Shown: piece by piece, positions 6,565 through 14,318 of the stretch
Position numbering within the stretch: position 1 is the first letter of the stretch
How the letters are laid out: each line of letters starts with the position of its first letter
DNA from: Hyphomicrobiales bacterium
GTDB lineage: Bacteria; Pseudomonadota; Alphaproteobacteria; Rhizobiales; Rhizobiaceae
Assembly (NCBI GenBank): GCA_900473045.1
Contig: UCKS01000033.1
Span: forward strand, 1 to 64,000
Length of the DNA stretch: 64,000 nt
Direction: 5' to 3'
Notes under the pieces: generated by a model
The model's database searches: none
Seen by the model: only the letters and a program-made list of their open reading frames with translations
What the model was told of the DNA's origin: nothing
Position numbers and translations under genes: made by a program

Positions 6565-7620
6565 TTACTTGACGGCCTGCGGCTCTGCCGCCTTGTCGAT
6601 ATGGACCTCTACCGACATGCCCGGCGCCAAAGCCTCTGCCAGCGGCTGGCCGGGATCGATCAAGATGCGGACACCGACCCGCTGGGCCACCTTGGTGAAA
6701 TTGCCGGTGGCATTGTCGGCGCGGATGACGCTGAATTCGGAGCCGGCGGCCGGCGAGAACCGCTCGACATGGCCGTTCAGCTTTGCCTTGTTGAGCGCAT
6801 CGACGGTAAACATCGCCGGCTGGCCGATCTTCATGCCGTCGAGCTGGGTTTCCTTGAAATTGGCGATGATCCAGACATCCTTCGGCACGATAGCCATCAG
6901 CTGCGTTCCCGCCGTCACATACTGGCCGACCCGCGCGCCGACTTCGCCGAGCGTGCCGTCCTGCGGTGCGGTGATGGTGGTATTGTCGAGATCGATCTGC
7001 GCCAGCTGAACGGCGGCTTCCGCACTGCGCACCGCGGCCTCAAGACCGGCCCGGGAGCCGATGGTGGTGGCAAGATTCTGGCGGGACACCTCGATGGCAG
7101 CCGTTGCCTGATCGACGCCTGCCCTTCCCTGTTCAAGGGTTGCCCGCGCCGTATCCAGATCGACCGATGTGGCTATCCCTTTTTCCGCCAGCGGCTTGAT
7201 ACGGTCCCACGCCTGTTGAGCCCGCGTCAGTATGGCAACGGCGCTATCGCGTTGCGCCTCGCTGGCGGCGATGCTCGCCTTCGCCGACAGCTCCTGCTGA
7301 TAGGAATTTGATAGCGATGCCTTCTGTGTATCCAGCGTGCCCTTAGCCTGCGCCAGCTTCTGAGCATAGATCCGGTCGTCGATCTTGACGAGAACCTGCC
7401 CTGCCCTGACGGTCTCATAATCCTTGACCGTGACTGCGGCGACATAGCCGGACAGCTGCGGGCTGACGATGGTCACATAACCGCGGACATAGGCATTGTC
7501 GGTCATCTCCATGGTGGTCGCAAACGGCGGCAGCCGCCACGCATAGAGAACAAGCAGCACCCCGGCAAAACCGGCCAGCAGCGTCAGAATAGTCGTGGGG
7601 GAACGCAGGGTTTTCAGCAT
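6565..7620 (-). CDS. emrA: HlyD/EmrA-family membrane-fusion protein of a drug efflux system
   Basis: A 351-residue periplasmic adaptor: one N-terminal membrane anchor (about residues 10-28), a lipoyl-like half (TIVSPQLSGYVAAV, with VRAGQVLVKIDD), a long alpha-hairpin (about 90-195), the second lipoyl half (ITAPQDGTLGEV) and a beta-barrel. It links the EmrB-type pump to an outer-membrane channel. The start at 7620 is chosen because upstream codons overlap emrB and are not conserved in type. It follows emrB by 19 bases in a marR-emrB-emrA operon; substrate unknown. Confidence 0.85.
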   Translation of the reverse strand: MLKTLRSPTTILTLLAGFAGVLLVLYAWRLPPFATTMEMTDNAYVRGYVTIVSPQLSGYVAAVTVKDYETVRAGQVLVKIDDRIYAQKLAQAKGTLDTQKASLSNSYQQELSAKASIAASEAQRDSAVAILTRAQQAWDRIKPLAEKGIATSVDLDTARATLEQGRAGVDQATAAIEVSRQNLATTIGSRAGLEAAVRSAEAAVQLAQIDLDNTTITAPQDGTLGEVGARVGQYVTAGTQLMAIVPKDVWIIANFKETQLDGMKIGQPAMFTVDALNKAKLNGHVERFSPAAGSEFSVIRADNATGNFTKVAQRVGVRILIDPGQPLAEALAPGMSVEVHIDKAAEPQAVK

Positions 7621-7639
7621 GAAATATACTCTGGACGGA

Positions 7640-9313
7640 TCAGGACTGGGCGGCAGCCGCAGGTACGGCTGCCGTGTGCGGAATAAGCCACCGCCAGGCC
7701 AGATGGCCGAGCAACAGGACAAGACCGATGGCGCAGGCTATGGCAATGACGAGGAAGGCGTCGTTATAGGCAAGGATATTGGCTTCGCGCGTCACCTGCT
7801 GGCCAAGCAATTGCAGGCCTTCTGCATTCAGCAGCGACTTGTCGGTAATCACTTTGCCATAGGAGCCCGAGAGCTGCGACACCCTTTGGGCTACGAAGGG
7901 ATTGGTGAGTACGATATGCTCGACCAGCACATTGGAATGGAACTTTTCCCGCAGCGTCACGAACGTCCCGAGTGCTGCCTGTGCAACGATGGCGCCGATG
8001 CTCTGGGTAAACAGAAAGATCACCAAAAAATTGACGAGGAAGGGCGCGCCCTTGGCGAGGGCTGCGGCAAACCCCTTGGACATCACCGGCGGCAGGAACA
8101 TGGCAGCACCCGCCGCAACCATCGCCTGGCTCAGATACATCTGCTCCGGCCGGGTCAGGCTGGTCGATTGGCTGTCGAGAAAAGCGCCAGTGGCGATCAA
8201 GACCAGTGCCAGCACATGGGCGGTTTCGACATAGCGCGTCAACATTAGGACGGTACAGACCAGCCCACCGGCAATCGAGGCCATGAGGATGATCGCATAC
8301 ATGCTCTGCGTCTGATCGTTGAGCAAGCCAAGCTGCATGTAGAAATTCGCCGCTGTCGTCGTCTGCTCGGAGCTGACGACGCGGAACAACAACAGGATGC
8401 CGGCCATGTGCATGTTCTCTCTCGAGAACACCCAGCGCAGGTCGATCAGCGGCATTTTACGGGGCAGTTCAAGAGCGACCATCAGCGTCAACGCTGCGAT
8501 GGACCCAGCCAACAGCATTCCGAGCCACGGCACCTCGAACCACCAATAGAGCCGCCCGAGCGTCAGGAAGACAGCCAGACAGCCAAAACCGGTGGCAAGC
8601 AGCAGATAGCTGAGGATATCCATCTTTTGAATGACATTGGCACGGGGCGGCGGTGTCAATGGTAGAAGATAGACGACCGGCAGCGCCATCAGCGCCAGCC
8701 CCATTTCGAATGTATAGAGCGCCTGCCAACCGCCAAGATCCATCAGCGGCGGCGAGATGATGCGGGCAATCGGCGCCGAGAGCGTCGTGTTCATCAAGGC
8801 AAGGCTCAGGCCCACCGACAGCTTGCGGGCCGCCGGGAATGCTTCGAGCATGTAGAGGAAACCGAGCGTCGACAGGGGCGCTGCGGCCATGCCGCTGAGA
8901 AACCGGACGACGGTTGCCGAATGCAGGTCGGAGACGAAGAGATTGAGAACGGAGGCAAGGACGAAGCAGACGATGCTGAGTTCGGCAAAGCGGCGAAGGC
9001 CGTACTGCATGCGGATCTTGAACAAGGCAATCGACATCGACGCATAGGGGGCGATATAGGCGGCCGAGAGCCAGGCGATCTCCGATGTCGTTGCCGAAAG
9101 TGAACCCTGAAGCTGGTAGATATTGGCGTTGAGCAGGTTCATGCCGAGGCCCTGCGTCAGGAACAGCAGCAGCGAAGAGGCCATGTAGATGGCGGCTCTT
9201 GCCGGGCTCATCGGTTCGGGCGGCGGTTGAATCGGTTGCAGCACTGGCTCGGCGGCCGGCGTTTCGGGCGCGATGCGGTTGTCGTTCGCACTGCTTGGGG
9301 CCGCCGTATTCAT
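7640..9313 (-). CDS. emrB: EmrB-type MFS drug exporter (DHA2 family, 14 TM)
   Basis: A 557-residue transporter with about 14 hydrophobic helices after a proline-rich cytoplasmic N-terminus (residues 1-38). Features of DHA2 pumps include NLLNANIYQLQGSLSATTSEIAWLSAAYI-type TM1 and a motif-C-like segment. Proton-driven export of lipophilic compounds is expected by family. GAGGG precedes the ATG at 9313, only six bases after the marR stop, so the two are co-translated. The gene lies between regulator and adaptor, which fits an inducible efflux operon. Confidence 0.85.
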   Translation of the reverse strand: MNTAAPSSANDNRIAPETPAAEPVLQPIQPPPEPMSPARAAIYMASSLLLFLTQGLGMNLLNANIYQLQGSLSATTSEIAWLSAAYIAPYASMSIALFKIRMQYGLRRFAELSIVCFVLASVLNLFVSDLHSATVVRFLSGMAAAPLSTLGFLYMLEAFPAARKLSVGLSLALMNTTLSAPIARIISPPLMDLGGWQALYTFEMGLALMALPVVYLLPLTPPPRANVIQKMDILSYLLLATGFGCLAVFLTLGRLYWWFEVPWLGMLLAGSIAALTLMVALELPRKMPLIDLRWVFSRENMHMAGILLLFRVVSSEQTTTAANFYMQLGLLNDQTQSMYAIILMASIAGGLVCTVLMLTRYVETAHVLALVLIATGAFLDSQSTSLTRPEQMYLSQAMVAAGAAMFLPPVMSKGFAAALAKGAPFLVNFLVIFLFTQSIGAIVAQAALGTFVTLREKFHSNVLVEHIVLTNPFVAQRVSQLSGSYGKVITDKSLLNAEGLQLLGQQVTREANILAYNDAFLVIAIACAIGLVLLLGHLAWRWLIPHTAAVPAAAAQS

Positions 9314-9319
9314 CTGCCC

Positions 9320-9763
9320 TCAATCCCTGCCGATGGAAACGAGATTGCCGGCCATCAGGCTGACGACCTGCAAGGCGATGGCCTTGTCCTTGTTGTCGAC
9401 GCCGCCCAGAACCTGCTCACGTATTTCGCAGGCCAGCTTATCGATTTCGCCGGCGATGTCACGGCCACGGTCGGTCATGTGGATTTGTTTCGCGCGCCGG
9501 TCTGTCGCCTCGACCCGCCGCTCGATGAACCCCTGCTTTTCCATGCCGTCAAGCAAGCGCACGATCGTCGGGGTCTCGATGCCGAGTTCGTCAGCCAGTT
9601 CCCGCTGATTGAGGCCATCGCGCTTCGACAGGGCAAACAAGGCCCTGGCACGCGACAGCGTCAGCCCCCGCTCCTTCACCCGTGCATCAAACAGCGCCCG
9701 CAGCTTGCGGTTCACCGAAGCCAGGGCGTCGAAGAGTTCGCGATTAACGGCAGAGTTGAGCAT
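9320..9763 (-). CDS. MarR-family transcriptional regulator of the efflux operon
   Basis: A 147-residue winged-helix repressor: helical N-terminus, recognition region (LNQRELADELGIETPTIVRLL, about residues 75-95) and wing (RRVEATDRRAKQIHMTDRG). MarR proteins release DNA upon binding small phenolics. It is first in marR-emrB-emrA and its own start is preceded by AAAGG; a palindrome at 9783-9796, 20 bases upstream, is the likely autoregulatory site. Confidence 0.88.
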   Translation of the reverse strand: MLNSAVNRELFDALASVNRKLRALFDARVKERGLTLSRARALFALSKRDGLNQRELADELGIETPTIVRLLDGMEKQGFIERRVEATDRRAKQIHMTDRGRDIAGEIDKLACEIREQVLGGVDNKDKAIALQVVSLMAGNLVSIGRD

Positions 9764-9782
9764 ATCGTACCTTTTTCATATT

Positions 9783-9796
9783 AGTAGCATACTACT
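9783..9796. promoter_or_regulatory. Candidate MarR operator
   Basis: AGTAGCATACTACT, a near-perfect inverted repeat in AT-rich DNA, lies 20 bases upstream of the marR ATG, where a repressor would block the promoter. Confidence 0.55.
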
Positions 9797-10010
9797 TATT
9801 TTAGTCCTATTTAGTTCAACGAAGCCGGTCTTTCAAGCTGCTGATCGCGGCGGGGCTAAAAACCGTGTAAACCGCAGCCAACAAGGCTAGAATGCGGAAC
9901 TCCATTGACCGGCACCGATTCGCATGAAATCCGGTCAACAGGAAATAGCGCTATCGACAGTTTTTTCGAGTTCGAGCATAAGCCCCTGTGAACAACGGTG
10001 ACGGCTTGTC

Positions 10011-10042
10011 GCTGCAACCAATGCAGTGGCCACTGTTGCAGC
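10011..10042 (+). repeat. Nested inverted repeat in the dnaB leader
   Basis: GCTGCAAC (10011-10018) pairs with GTTGCAGC (10035-10042) and encloses the perfect palindrome CAGTGGCCACTG (10024-10035). It could be an mRNA hairpin or a protein site about 80 bases before the dnaB start. Confidence 0.4.
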
Positions 10043-10120
10043 CAAAGCATTGACGCTTGGCGGCAAGACCCGCAAACCGGTAACACACCAGAGAATGACG
10101 ACAGACAGAGACGGGACGCC

Positions 10121-11623
10121 ATGAACGAGATCGCGCGCAAATTTGCACCTATCGCCAAGGATCAGGCCGAAGCACAGTACCGCGAGGCGCCGAACAACCT
10201 TGAGGCGGAACAGGCGTTGCTGGGTGCCATCCTCGTCAACAACGACGCCTTCTACCGCGTCTCTGACTTTCTGAAGCCCGTGCATCTCAACGAACCCTTG
10301 CACCGCAAGATTTTCGAGGTTGCCGGCGATATCATCCGCATGGGCAAGATTGCCAATCCGGTGACGATCAAGACCTTCCTGAAGGCCGACGAGAAGGTCG
10401 GCGACATAACAGTAGCGGAGTATATGGCTCGGCTGGCGGGTGCCGCAGTCTCCATCATCAACGCGGAAGACTACGGCCGGGCGATCTACGATCTGGCGCT
10501 GCGCCGCTCGCTGATCACCATCGGCGAAGACATGGTCAACATCGCCTATGATGCGCCACTCGACATGCCGCCGCAGAGCCAGATCGAAGATGCCGAACGC
10601 CGCCTGTTCGAACTGGCCGAAACCGGCCGCTACGATGGTGGCTTCCAGGCCTTCAACGACGCTGTGGCACTGGCAATCGACATGGCCGGGCAGGCGTTTG
10701 AACGCGACGGCCATCTGTCCGGCATCTCCAGCGGCATCCATTCGCTCGATGCCCGCATGGGCGGCCTGCAGCGCTCCGACTTGATCGTGCTGGCCGGACG
10801 CCCGGGCATGGGCAAGACGTCGCTGGCCACCAACATTGCCTGGAATGTTGCGCACGCCTATGAACCCGAGGTTCAGGCGGACGGATCGTTCAAGGCAAGG
10901 AACGGTGGCGTCGTCGGTTTCTATTCGCTCGAAATGTCCTCCGAACAGCTGGCAACGCGTATCATCTCCGAACAGACCGACGTGTCTTCGTCGAAGATCC
11001 GTCGTGGTGACATTTCCGAGGCCGAGTTCGAGAAGCTGGTCGGCTTTTCCCAGACGATGCAGAAGACGCCGCTCTATATCGACCAGACCGGTGGTATCTC
11101 GATCGCCCAGCTGTCGGCCCGTGCCCGCCGCCTGAAGCGCCAGCGCGGCCTTGATTGCCTCGTGGTGGACTATATCCAGCTGATGACCGGCTCGGGCAAG
11201 TCGGGTGACAACCGCGTGCAGGAAATCACCCAGATCACCACCGGCCTGAAGGCGCTCGGCAAGGAGCTGAACGTGCCGATCATCGCGCTGTCGCAGCTCT
11301 CCCGTCAGGTGGAAAGCCGCGAAGACAAGCGCCCGCAGCTGTCCGACCTTCGTGAATCCGGCTCGATCGAGCAGGACGCCGACGTCGTGCTGTTCGTGTT
11401 CCGCGAGGAATACTATGTGAAGAACATGGAACCGCGCGACGAGTTCGACCCGAAATACGAAGAGTGGAAGCAGAAATTCGAAGCGGTCAAGGGCACGGCG
11501 GACGTGATCATCGCCAAGCAGCGCCACGGACCGACCGGTACGGTCAAGCTCGCCTTCCAGGCGGAGTTTACCCGCTTCACCGATCTCGCCGATCCGTCGT
11601 TCACGCAATACGAAGAACACTGA
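10121..11623 (+). CDS. dnaB: Replicative DNA helicase DnaB
   Basis: A 500-residue hexameric helicase. The N-terminal primase-interacting domain (APNNLEAEQALLGAIL) covers about residues 20-120; the RecA-like domain has Walker A GRPGMGKTS (226-234), Walker B CLVVDYIQLM (about 346-355) and the Arg-finger/DnaB motifs (SQLSRQVESREDKRPQLSDLRESGSIEQDAD). The start at 10121 gives the normal length; the upstream open codons are Cys-rich and unlike DnaB. It is a single housekeeping gene here; terC follows. Confidence 0.96.
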   Translation: MNEIARKFAPIAKDQAEAQYREAPNNLEAEQALLGAILVNNDAFYRVSDFLKPVHLNEPLHRKIFEVAGDIIRMGKIANPVTIKTFLKADEKVGDITVAEYMARLAGAAVSIINAEDYGRAIYDLALRRSLITIGEDMVNIAYDAPLDMPPQSQIEDAERRLFELAETGRYDGGFQAFNDAVALAIDMAGQAFERDGHLSGISSGIHSLDARMGGLQRSDLIVLAGRPGMGKTSLATNIAWNVAHAYEPEVQADGSFKARNGGVVGFYSLEMSSEQLATRIISEQTDVSSSKIRRGDISEAEFEKLVGFSQTMQKTPLYIDQTGGISIAQLSARARRLKRQRGLDCLVVDYIQLMTGSGKSGDNRVQEITQITTGLKALGKELNVPIIALSQLSRQVESREDKRPQLSDLRESGSIEQDADVVLFVFREEYYVKNMEPRDEFDPKYEEWKQKFEAVKGTADVIIAKQRHGPTGTVKLAFQAEFTRFTDLADPSFTQYEEH

Positions 11624-11718
11624 CCGGGGAAAAATGCCGCTGAACTCCAGAACGGTCACCGGCCGTGTTGCAAATCTCCAGGCATGCGGTTAAGCGGAAA
11701 GAAAATTAGCAAAACCTT

Positions 11719-11735
11719 CGCGGCATTTTGCCGCG
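11719..11735 (+). terminator. Hairpin between dnaB and terC
   Basis: CGCGGCA-TTT-TGCCGCG, a 7-bp perfect stem, lies 95 bases after dnaB and 31 before terC. It lacks a T-run, so it may be a weak terminator or a structured leader. Confidence 0.4.
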
Positions 11736-11766
11736 ATTGCCGCTACCAGCCTGGGGAAATCTGTTC

Positions 11767-12411
11767 ATGGAAGCTTTTATCGCGCTGCTGCAAGTGCTTG
11801 CGATCGATCTCGTTCTGGCTGGCGACAATGCCATTGTTATCGGTCTTGCGGCAGCCGGACTTCCGAAGGAACAGCGCGGCAAGGCAATCCTGATCGGCAT
11901 CGCCGCTGCCACCGTCCTGCGCATCATCTTCGCCCTCCTCGCCACCCAGCTTCTGCAGATCCTCGGCCTGCTCCTGGTCGGCGGCATCCTGCTGCTCTGG
12001 GTCTGCTGGAAGATGTGGCGCGAACTGCGCACCGCCGCCCAGGAAGAAAATGCCGGTCTGGAATCGCTGACGGGCGAAGACGTCAACAAGGACGGTTCGG
12101 TTGGAACCGGAGCATCCCGCAAGACGCTGAAACAGGCGGCCCTGCAGATCGTCATTGCCGACGTCTCCATGTCGCTCGACAACGTTCTGGCCGTTGCTGG
12201 TGCAGCACGCGAACACCCCAACATCCTCATTCTCGGCCTTGCCGTCTCGGTGGCGCTGATGGGCATTGCCGCGTCGTACATCGCCAAGCTACTGCACAGG
12301 TTCCCCTGGGTTTCCTATCTCGGCCTTGCCATCATCCTCTTTGTCGCGCTGAAGATGATCTATGAAGGGTTTATGGAAGTCGAACCGATGATCACATCGT
12401 CGCTGATGTAA
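11767..12411 (+). CDS. TerC-family membrane protein (YjbE-type)
   Basis: A 214-residue protein with about seven membrane helices and the two family Asp motifs: DLVLAGDNAIVIGLAAAGLP (about residues 11-30) and ADVSMSLDNVLAVAGAAREH (about 132-151). TerC/YceF/Alx proteins are linked to tolerance of tellurite and to manganese export; the exact substrate here is unknown. The start at 11767 is the first ATG that gives the family N-terminus; the upstream TTG at 11728 lies inside a hairpin. I saw no convincing yybP-ykoY riboswitch before it. Confidence 0.85.
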   Translation: MEAFIALLQVLAIDLVLAGDNAIVIGLAAAGLPKEQRGKAILIGIAAATVLRIIFALLATQLLQILGLLLVGGILLLWVCWKMWRELRTAAQEENAGLESLTGEDVNKDGSVGTGASRKTLKQAALQIVIADVSMSLDNVLAVAGAAREHPNILILGLAVSVALMGIAASYIAKLLHRFPWVSYLGLAIILFVALKMIYEGFMEVEPMITSSLM

Positions 12412-12449
12412 TCCGGACAATCTCGGACGGGACTTCCCGCTTGCCCCGA

Positions 12450-12484
12450 CAATCCGCGATCCCTTCAAAGGCGATCGCGGATTG
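12450..12484 (+). terminator. Stem-loop after terC
   Basis: A 12-bp perfect stem (CAATCCGCGATC / GATCGCGGATTG) with an 11-base loop lies between terC and alr. There is no clear T-run, so termination is likely but not certain. Confidence 0.55.
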
Positions 12485-12534
12485 ACAGACTGAGGCGATT
12501 GCAGCCGCCGCCGCTTGGCTGTATTTCTCTCGCC

Positions 12535-13701
12535 ATGGCCAAATTGCATACTCCCCTTTTCACTGACCCTGCCTTCGAAGCGGCGTCCAATCGCCTGACC
12601 ATCGACCTCGGTGCGCTCGCCGACAACTGGCACCATATGGACAGGCTCTCCGGCAGGGCGCGGGCAGCGGCGGTTCTGAAAGCCAATGCCTATGGCATCG
12701 GCATCGAGCCGGCGGCCCGCACGCTCTACGCCGCCGGTGCCCGGGATTTCTTCGTCGCCAGCGTCGAGGAAGGCGTGGCGCTTCGACCGATCGTGCCGGG
12801 CGCACGCATCCATATTCTTGCCGGCATGTGGCCGGGCAACGAACAGCTGTTCTTCGACAATGGCCTGGTGCCGATCATCAATTCCGAGGAACAGCTGGCT
12901 TTCTTCATGTCGGTGCTGTCGGAGCGCAGCGATCACCCTTGCGTGCTGCATGTCGATACCGGCATGAACCGCCTCGGCCTGACGCTTGACGAAGCGCTGA
13001 GCCTGGCCGGTGATCCTGCACGACCGGCCAGCTTCTCGCCCATCCTGGTGATCAGCCATCTCGCCTGCGCCGACGATCAGGCACATCCGCTGAACCGCCG
13101 GCAGCTCGAATCATTCCGGGCGGTTACGGCCGCTTTCGAAGGCATCGAATCCAGTCTTGCCAATTCGGCCGGCATCCATCTGGGATCCGATTTTCACTTC
13201 GACATGACCCGGCCGGGTATTGCCACCTATGGCGGCGAAGCCGTCAACGGCGTGACAAATCCGATGAAACCGGTCGTGACGGCCGAAGCGCGCATCCTGC
13301 AGATCCGCCGTGTGCGAACCGGCGACACGGCAAGCTATGGCGGCTCGGCGCAGTTTGCCCGCGACAGCCGCGTGGCGATCGTCGCCATCGGCTATGCCGA
13401 CGGTTATCATCGCTCCGTCTCCGGTGGCGGCGTCACCCTGCGCCAGGCAACACCATCGGGTGCGTACGGCTTCCTGCATGGCCAAAAAGTCCCGCATCTC
13501 GGCCGCGTCACCATGGACCTCAGCCTGTTCGACATCACCGACTTTGCCGACAATGCCGTCCGGCCCGGCGACTATATCGAACTGTTCGGCAACCATGTCG
13601 CCATCGACGACGTGGCAAGAGCCGGCGGCACGATCGGCTACGAAATGCTGACCAGCCTTGGGGCAAGGTACGAGCGGGCGTATCGAGGCATAGAAAAGTA
13701 G
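12535..13701 (+). CDS. alr: Alanine racemase
   Basis: A 388-residue PLP enzyme making D-alanine for peptidoglycan. The PLP lysine is K49 in VLKANAYGIG (the usual form is KADAYGHG), the RPGIATYGG motif follows, and the catalytic Tyr is near Y268 in TASYGG. The C-terminal beta domain contains GRVTMDLSLFD. Usual family length (about 370-390). The start at 12535 is the first ATG in frame that fits. Its TAG stop lies inside the palindrome (13698-13714) that probably controls the parDE module downstream. Confidence 0.94.
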   Translation: MAKLHTPLFTDPAFEAASNRLTIDLGALADNWHHMDRLSGRARAAAVLKANAYGIGIEPAARTLYAAGARDFFVASVEEGVALRPIVPGARIHILAGMWPGNEQLFFDNGLVPIINSEEQLAFFMSVLSERSDHPCVLHVDTGMNRLGLTLDEALSLAGDPARPASFSPILVISHLACADDQAHPLNRRQLESFRAVTAAFEGIESSLANSAGIHLGSDFHFDMTRPGIATYGGEAVNGVTNPMKPVVTAEARILQIRRVRTGDTASYGGSAQFARDSRVAIVAIGYADGYHRSVSGGGVTLRQATPSGAYGFLHGQKVPHLGRVTMDLSLFDITDFADNAVRPGDYIELFGNHVAIDDVARAGGTIGYEMLTSLGARYERAYRGIEK

Positions 13702-13714
13702 GAACTGTTCCTAC
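13698..13714. promoter_or_regulatory. Palindrome overlapping the alr stop, candidate ParD operator
   Basis: GTAGGAAC-T-GTTCCTAC has 8-bp perfect arms, contains the alr TAG stop, and lies 34 bases upstream of parD. Ribbon-helix-helix antitoxins usually bind such sites at their own promoter. Confidence 0.6.
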
Positions 13715-13747
13715 CGTGTGATATGTTGGATGCAAAGGAGACCACCG

Positions 13748-14011
13748 ATGTCCAATGCCAAGAAATCCTTCGTCATCGGCGATCATTTCGACGCCTTCAT
13801 CGCCGAACAGGTCACACAGGGACGGTTCAACAATGCAAGCGAGGTCGTGCGGGCCGGGTTGCGCTTACTGGAGCGCGATGAGGCGAAATTTGCAGAGTTG
13901 AAAAGGCTCATCAAAGAAGGCGACGACGACATTGCTGCCGGGCGGGTCTATGAATATGCCGATGGAGAAGCCCTTTTGCAGGATTTAATGCACGGGCAGC
14001 ATGACGATTAA
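13748..14011 (+). CDS. parD: ParD-like antitoxin (ribbon-helix-helix)
   Basis: An 87-residue antitoxin: ribbon-helix-helix residues about 5-50 (KSFVIGDHFDAFIAEQV, FNNASEVVRAGLRLLER) and a charged C-terminal tail that would wrap the toxin. AAAGGAG precedes the ATG at 13748. It overlaps parE by 11 bases. Typical family size. The module interrupts the housekeeping order alr-radA. Confidence 0.9.
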   Translation: MSNAKKSFVIGDHFDAFIAEQVTQGRFNNASEVVRAGLRLLERDEAKFAELKRLIKEGDDDIAAGRVYEYADGEALLQDLMHGQHDD

Positions 14012-14318
14012 GAGCCGCAAACCGATTTTCTCCCGCGCTGCCCGCGCCGATCTCCGGTCGATCTACAGGTATATCGCAGCGGACAACCCACACGCCGCCG
14101 CCGCGTTCGTCCTCGACATCCATTTGAAAATCAGTTCGATAGCCGAAATCGGCTTTCCGGGCGTCGCACGGGATCAGATCGGCCGCCATCTGCGTGCCTT
14201 GCCCTATCGCGACCGTTGCATTTACTTTCGCGTTGAAGATTCCCATATCACCATCGTCCGTATCCTTCACGGCCGCCAGGACGTTACCTCTGAAAACTTC
14301 CCCGAAAGTGAAATTTGA
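14001..14318 (+). CDS. parE: ParE-like toxin (RelE/ParE superfamily)
   Basis: A 105-residue toxin with the ParE pattern: SRAARADLRSIYRYIAADNPHAA (about residues 10-33), then RHLRALPYRDRCIYFRVEDSHITIVRILHGRQD near the C-terminus. ParE toxins usually act on DNA gyrase; other members cut mRNA at the ribosome. Its TGA stop overlaps the radA ATG by one base (TGATG), so radA translation may depend on it. Confidence 0.88.
   Translation: MTIKSRKPIFSRAARADLRSIYRYIAADNPHAAAAFVLDIHLKISSIAEIGFPGVARDQIGRHLRALPYRDRCIYFRVEDSHITIVRILHGRQDVTSENFPESEI

Larger units (their letters stand above)
9764..10120. other. Divergent control region between marR and dnaB
   Basis: This 357-base gap holds the MarR-type palindrome near the marR start, AT-rich promoter-like DNA, and a nested inverted repeat (10011-10042) in the dnaB leader. 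No gene is seen. Confidence 0.6.

Noticed and set aside
9935-11659. 574-codon minus-strand frame opposite dnaB
   Set aside because: It is the antisense shadow of dnaB, caused by high GC at third positions; no domain is recognisable.
11640-11766. Possible manganese riboswitch (yybP-ykoY) before the terC-like gene
   Set aside because: I could not find the conserved core; only a simple hairpin (11719-11735) is visible.
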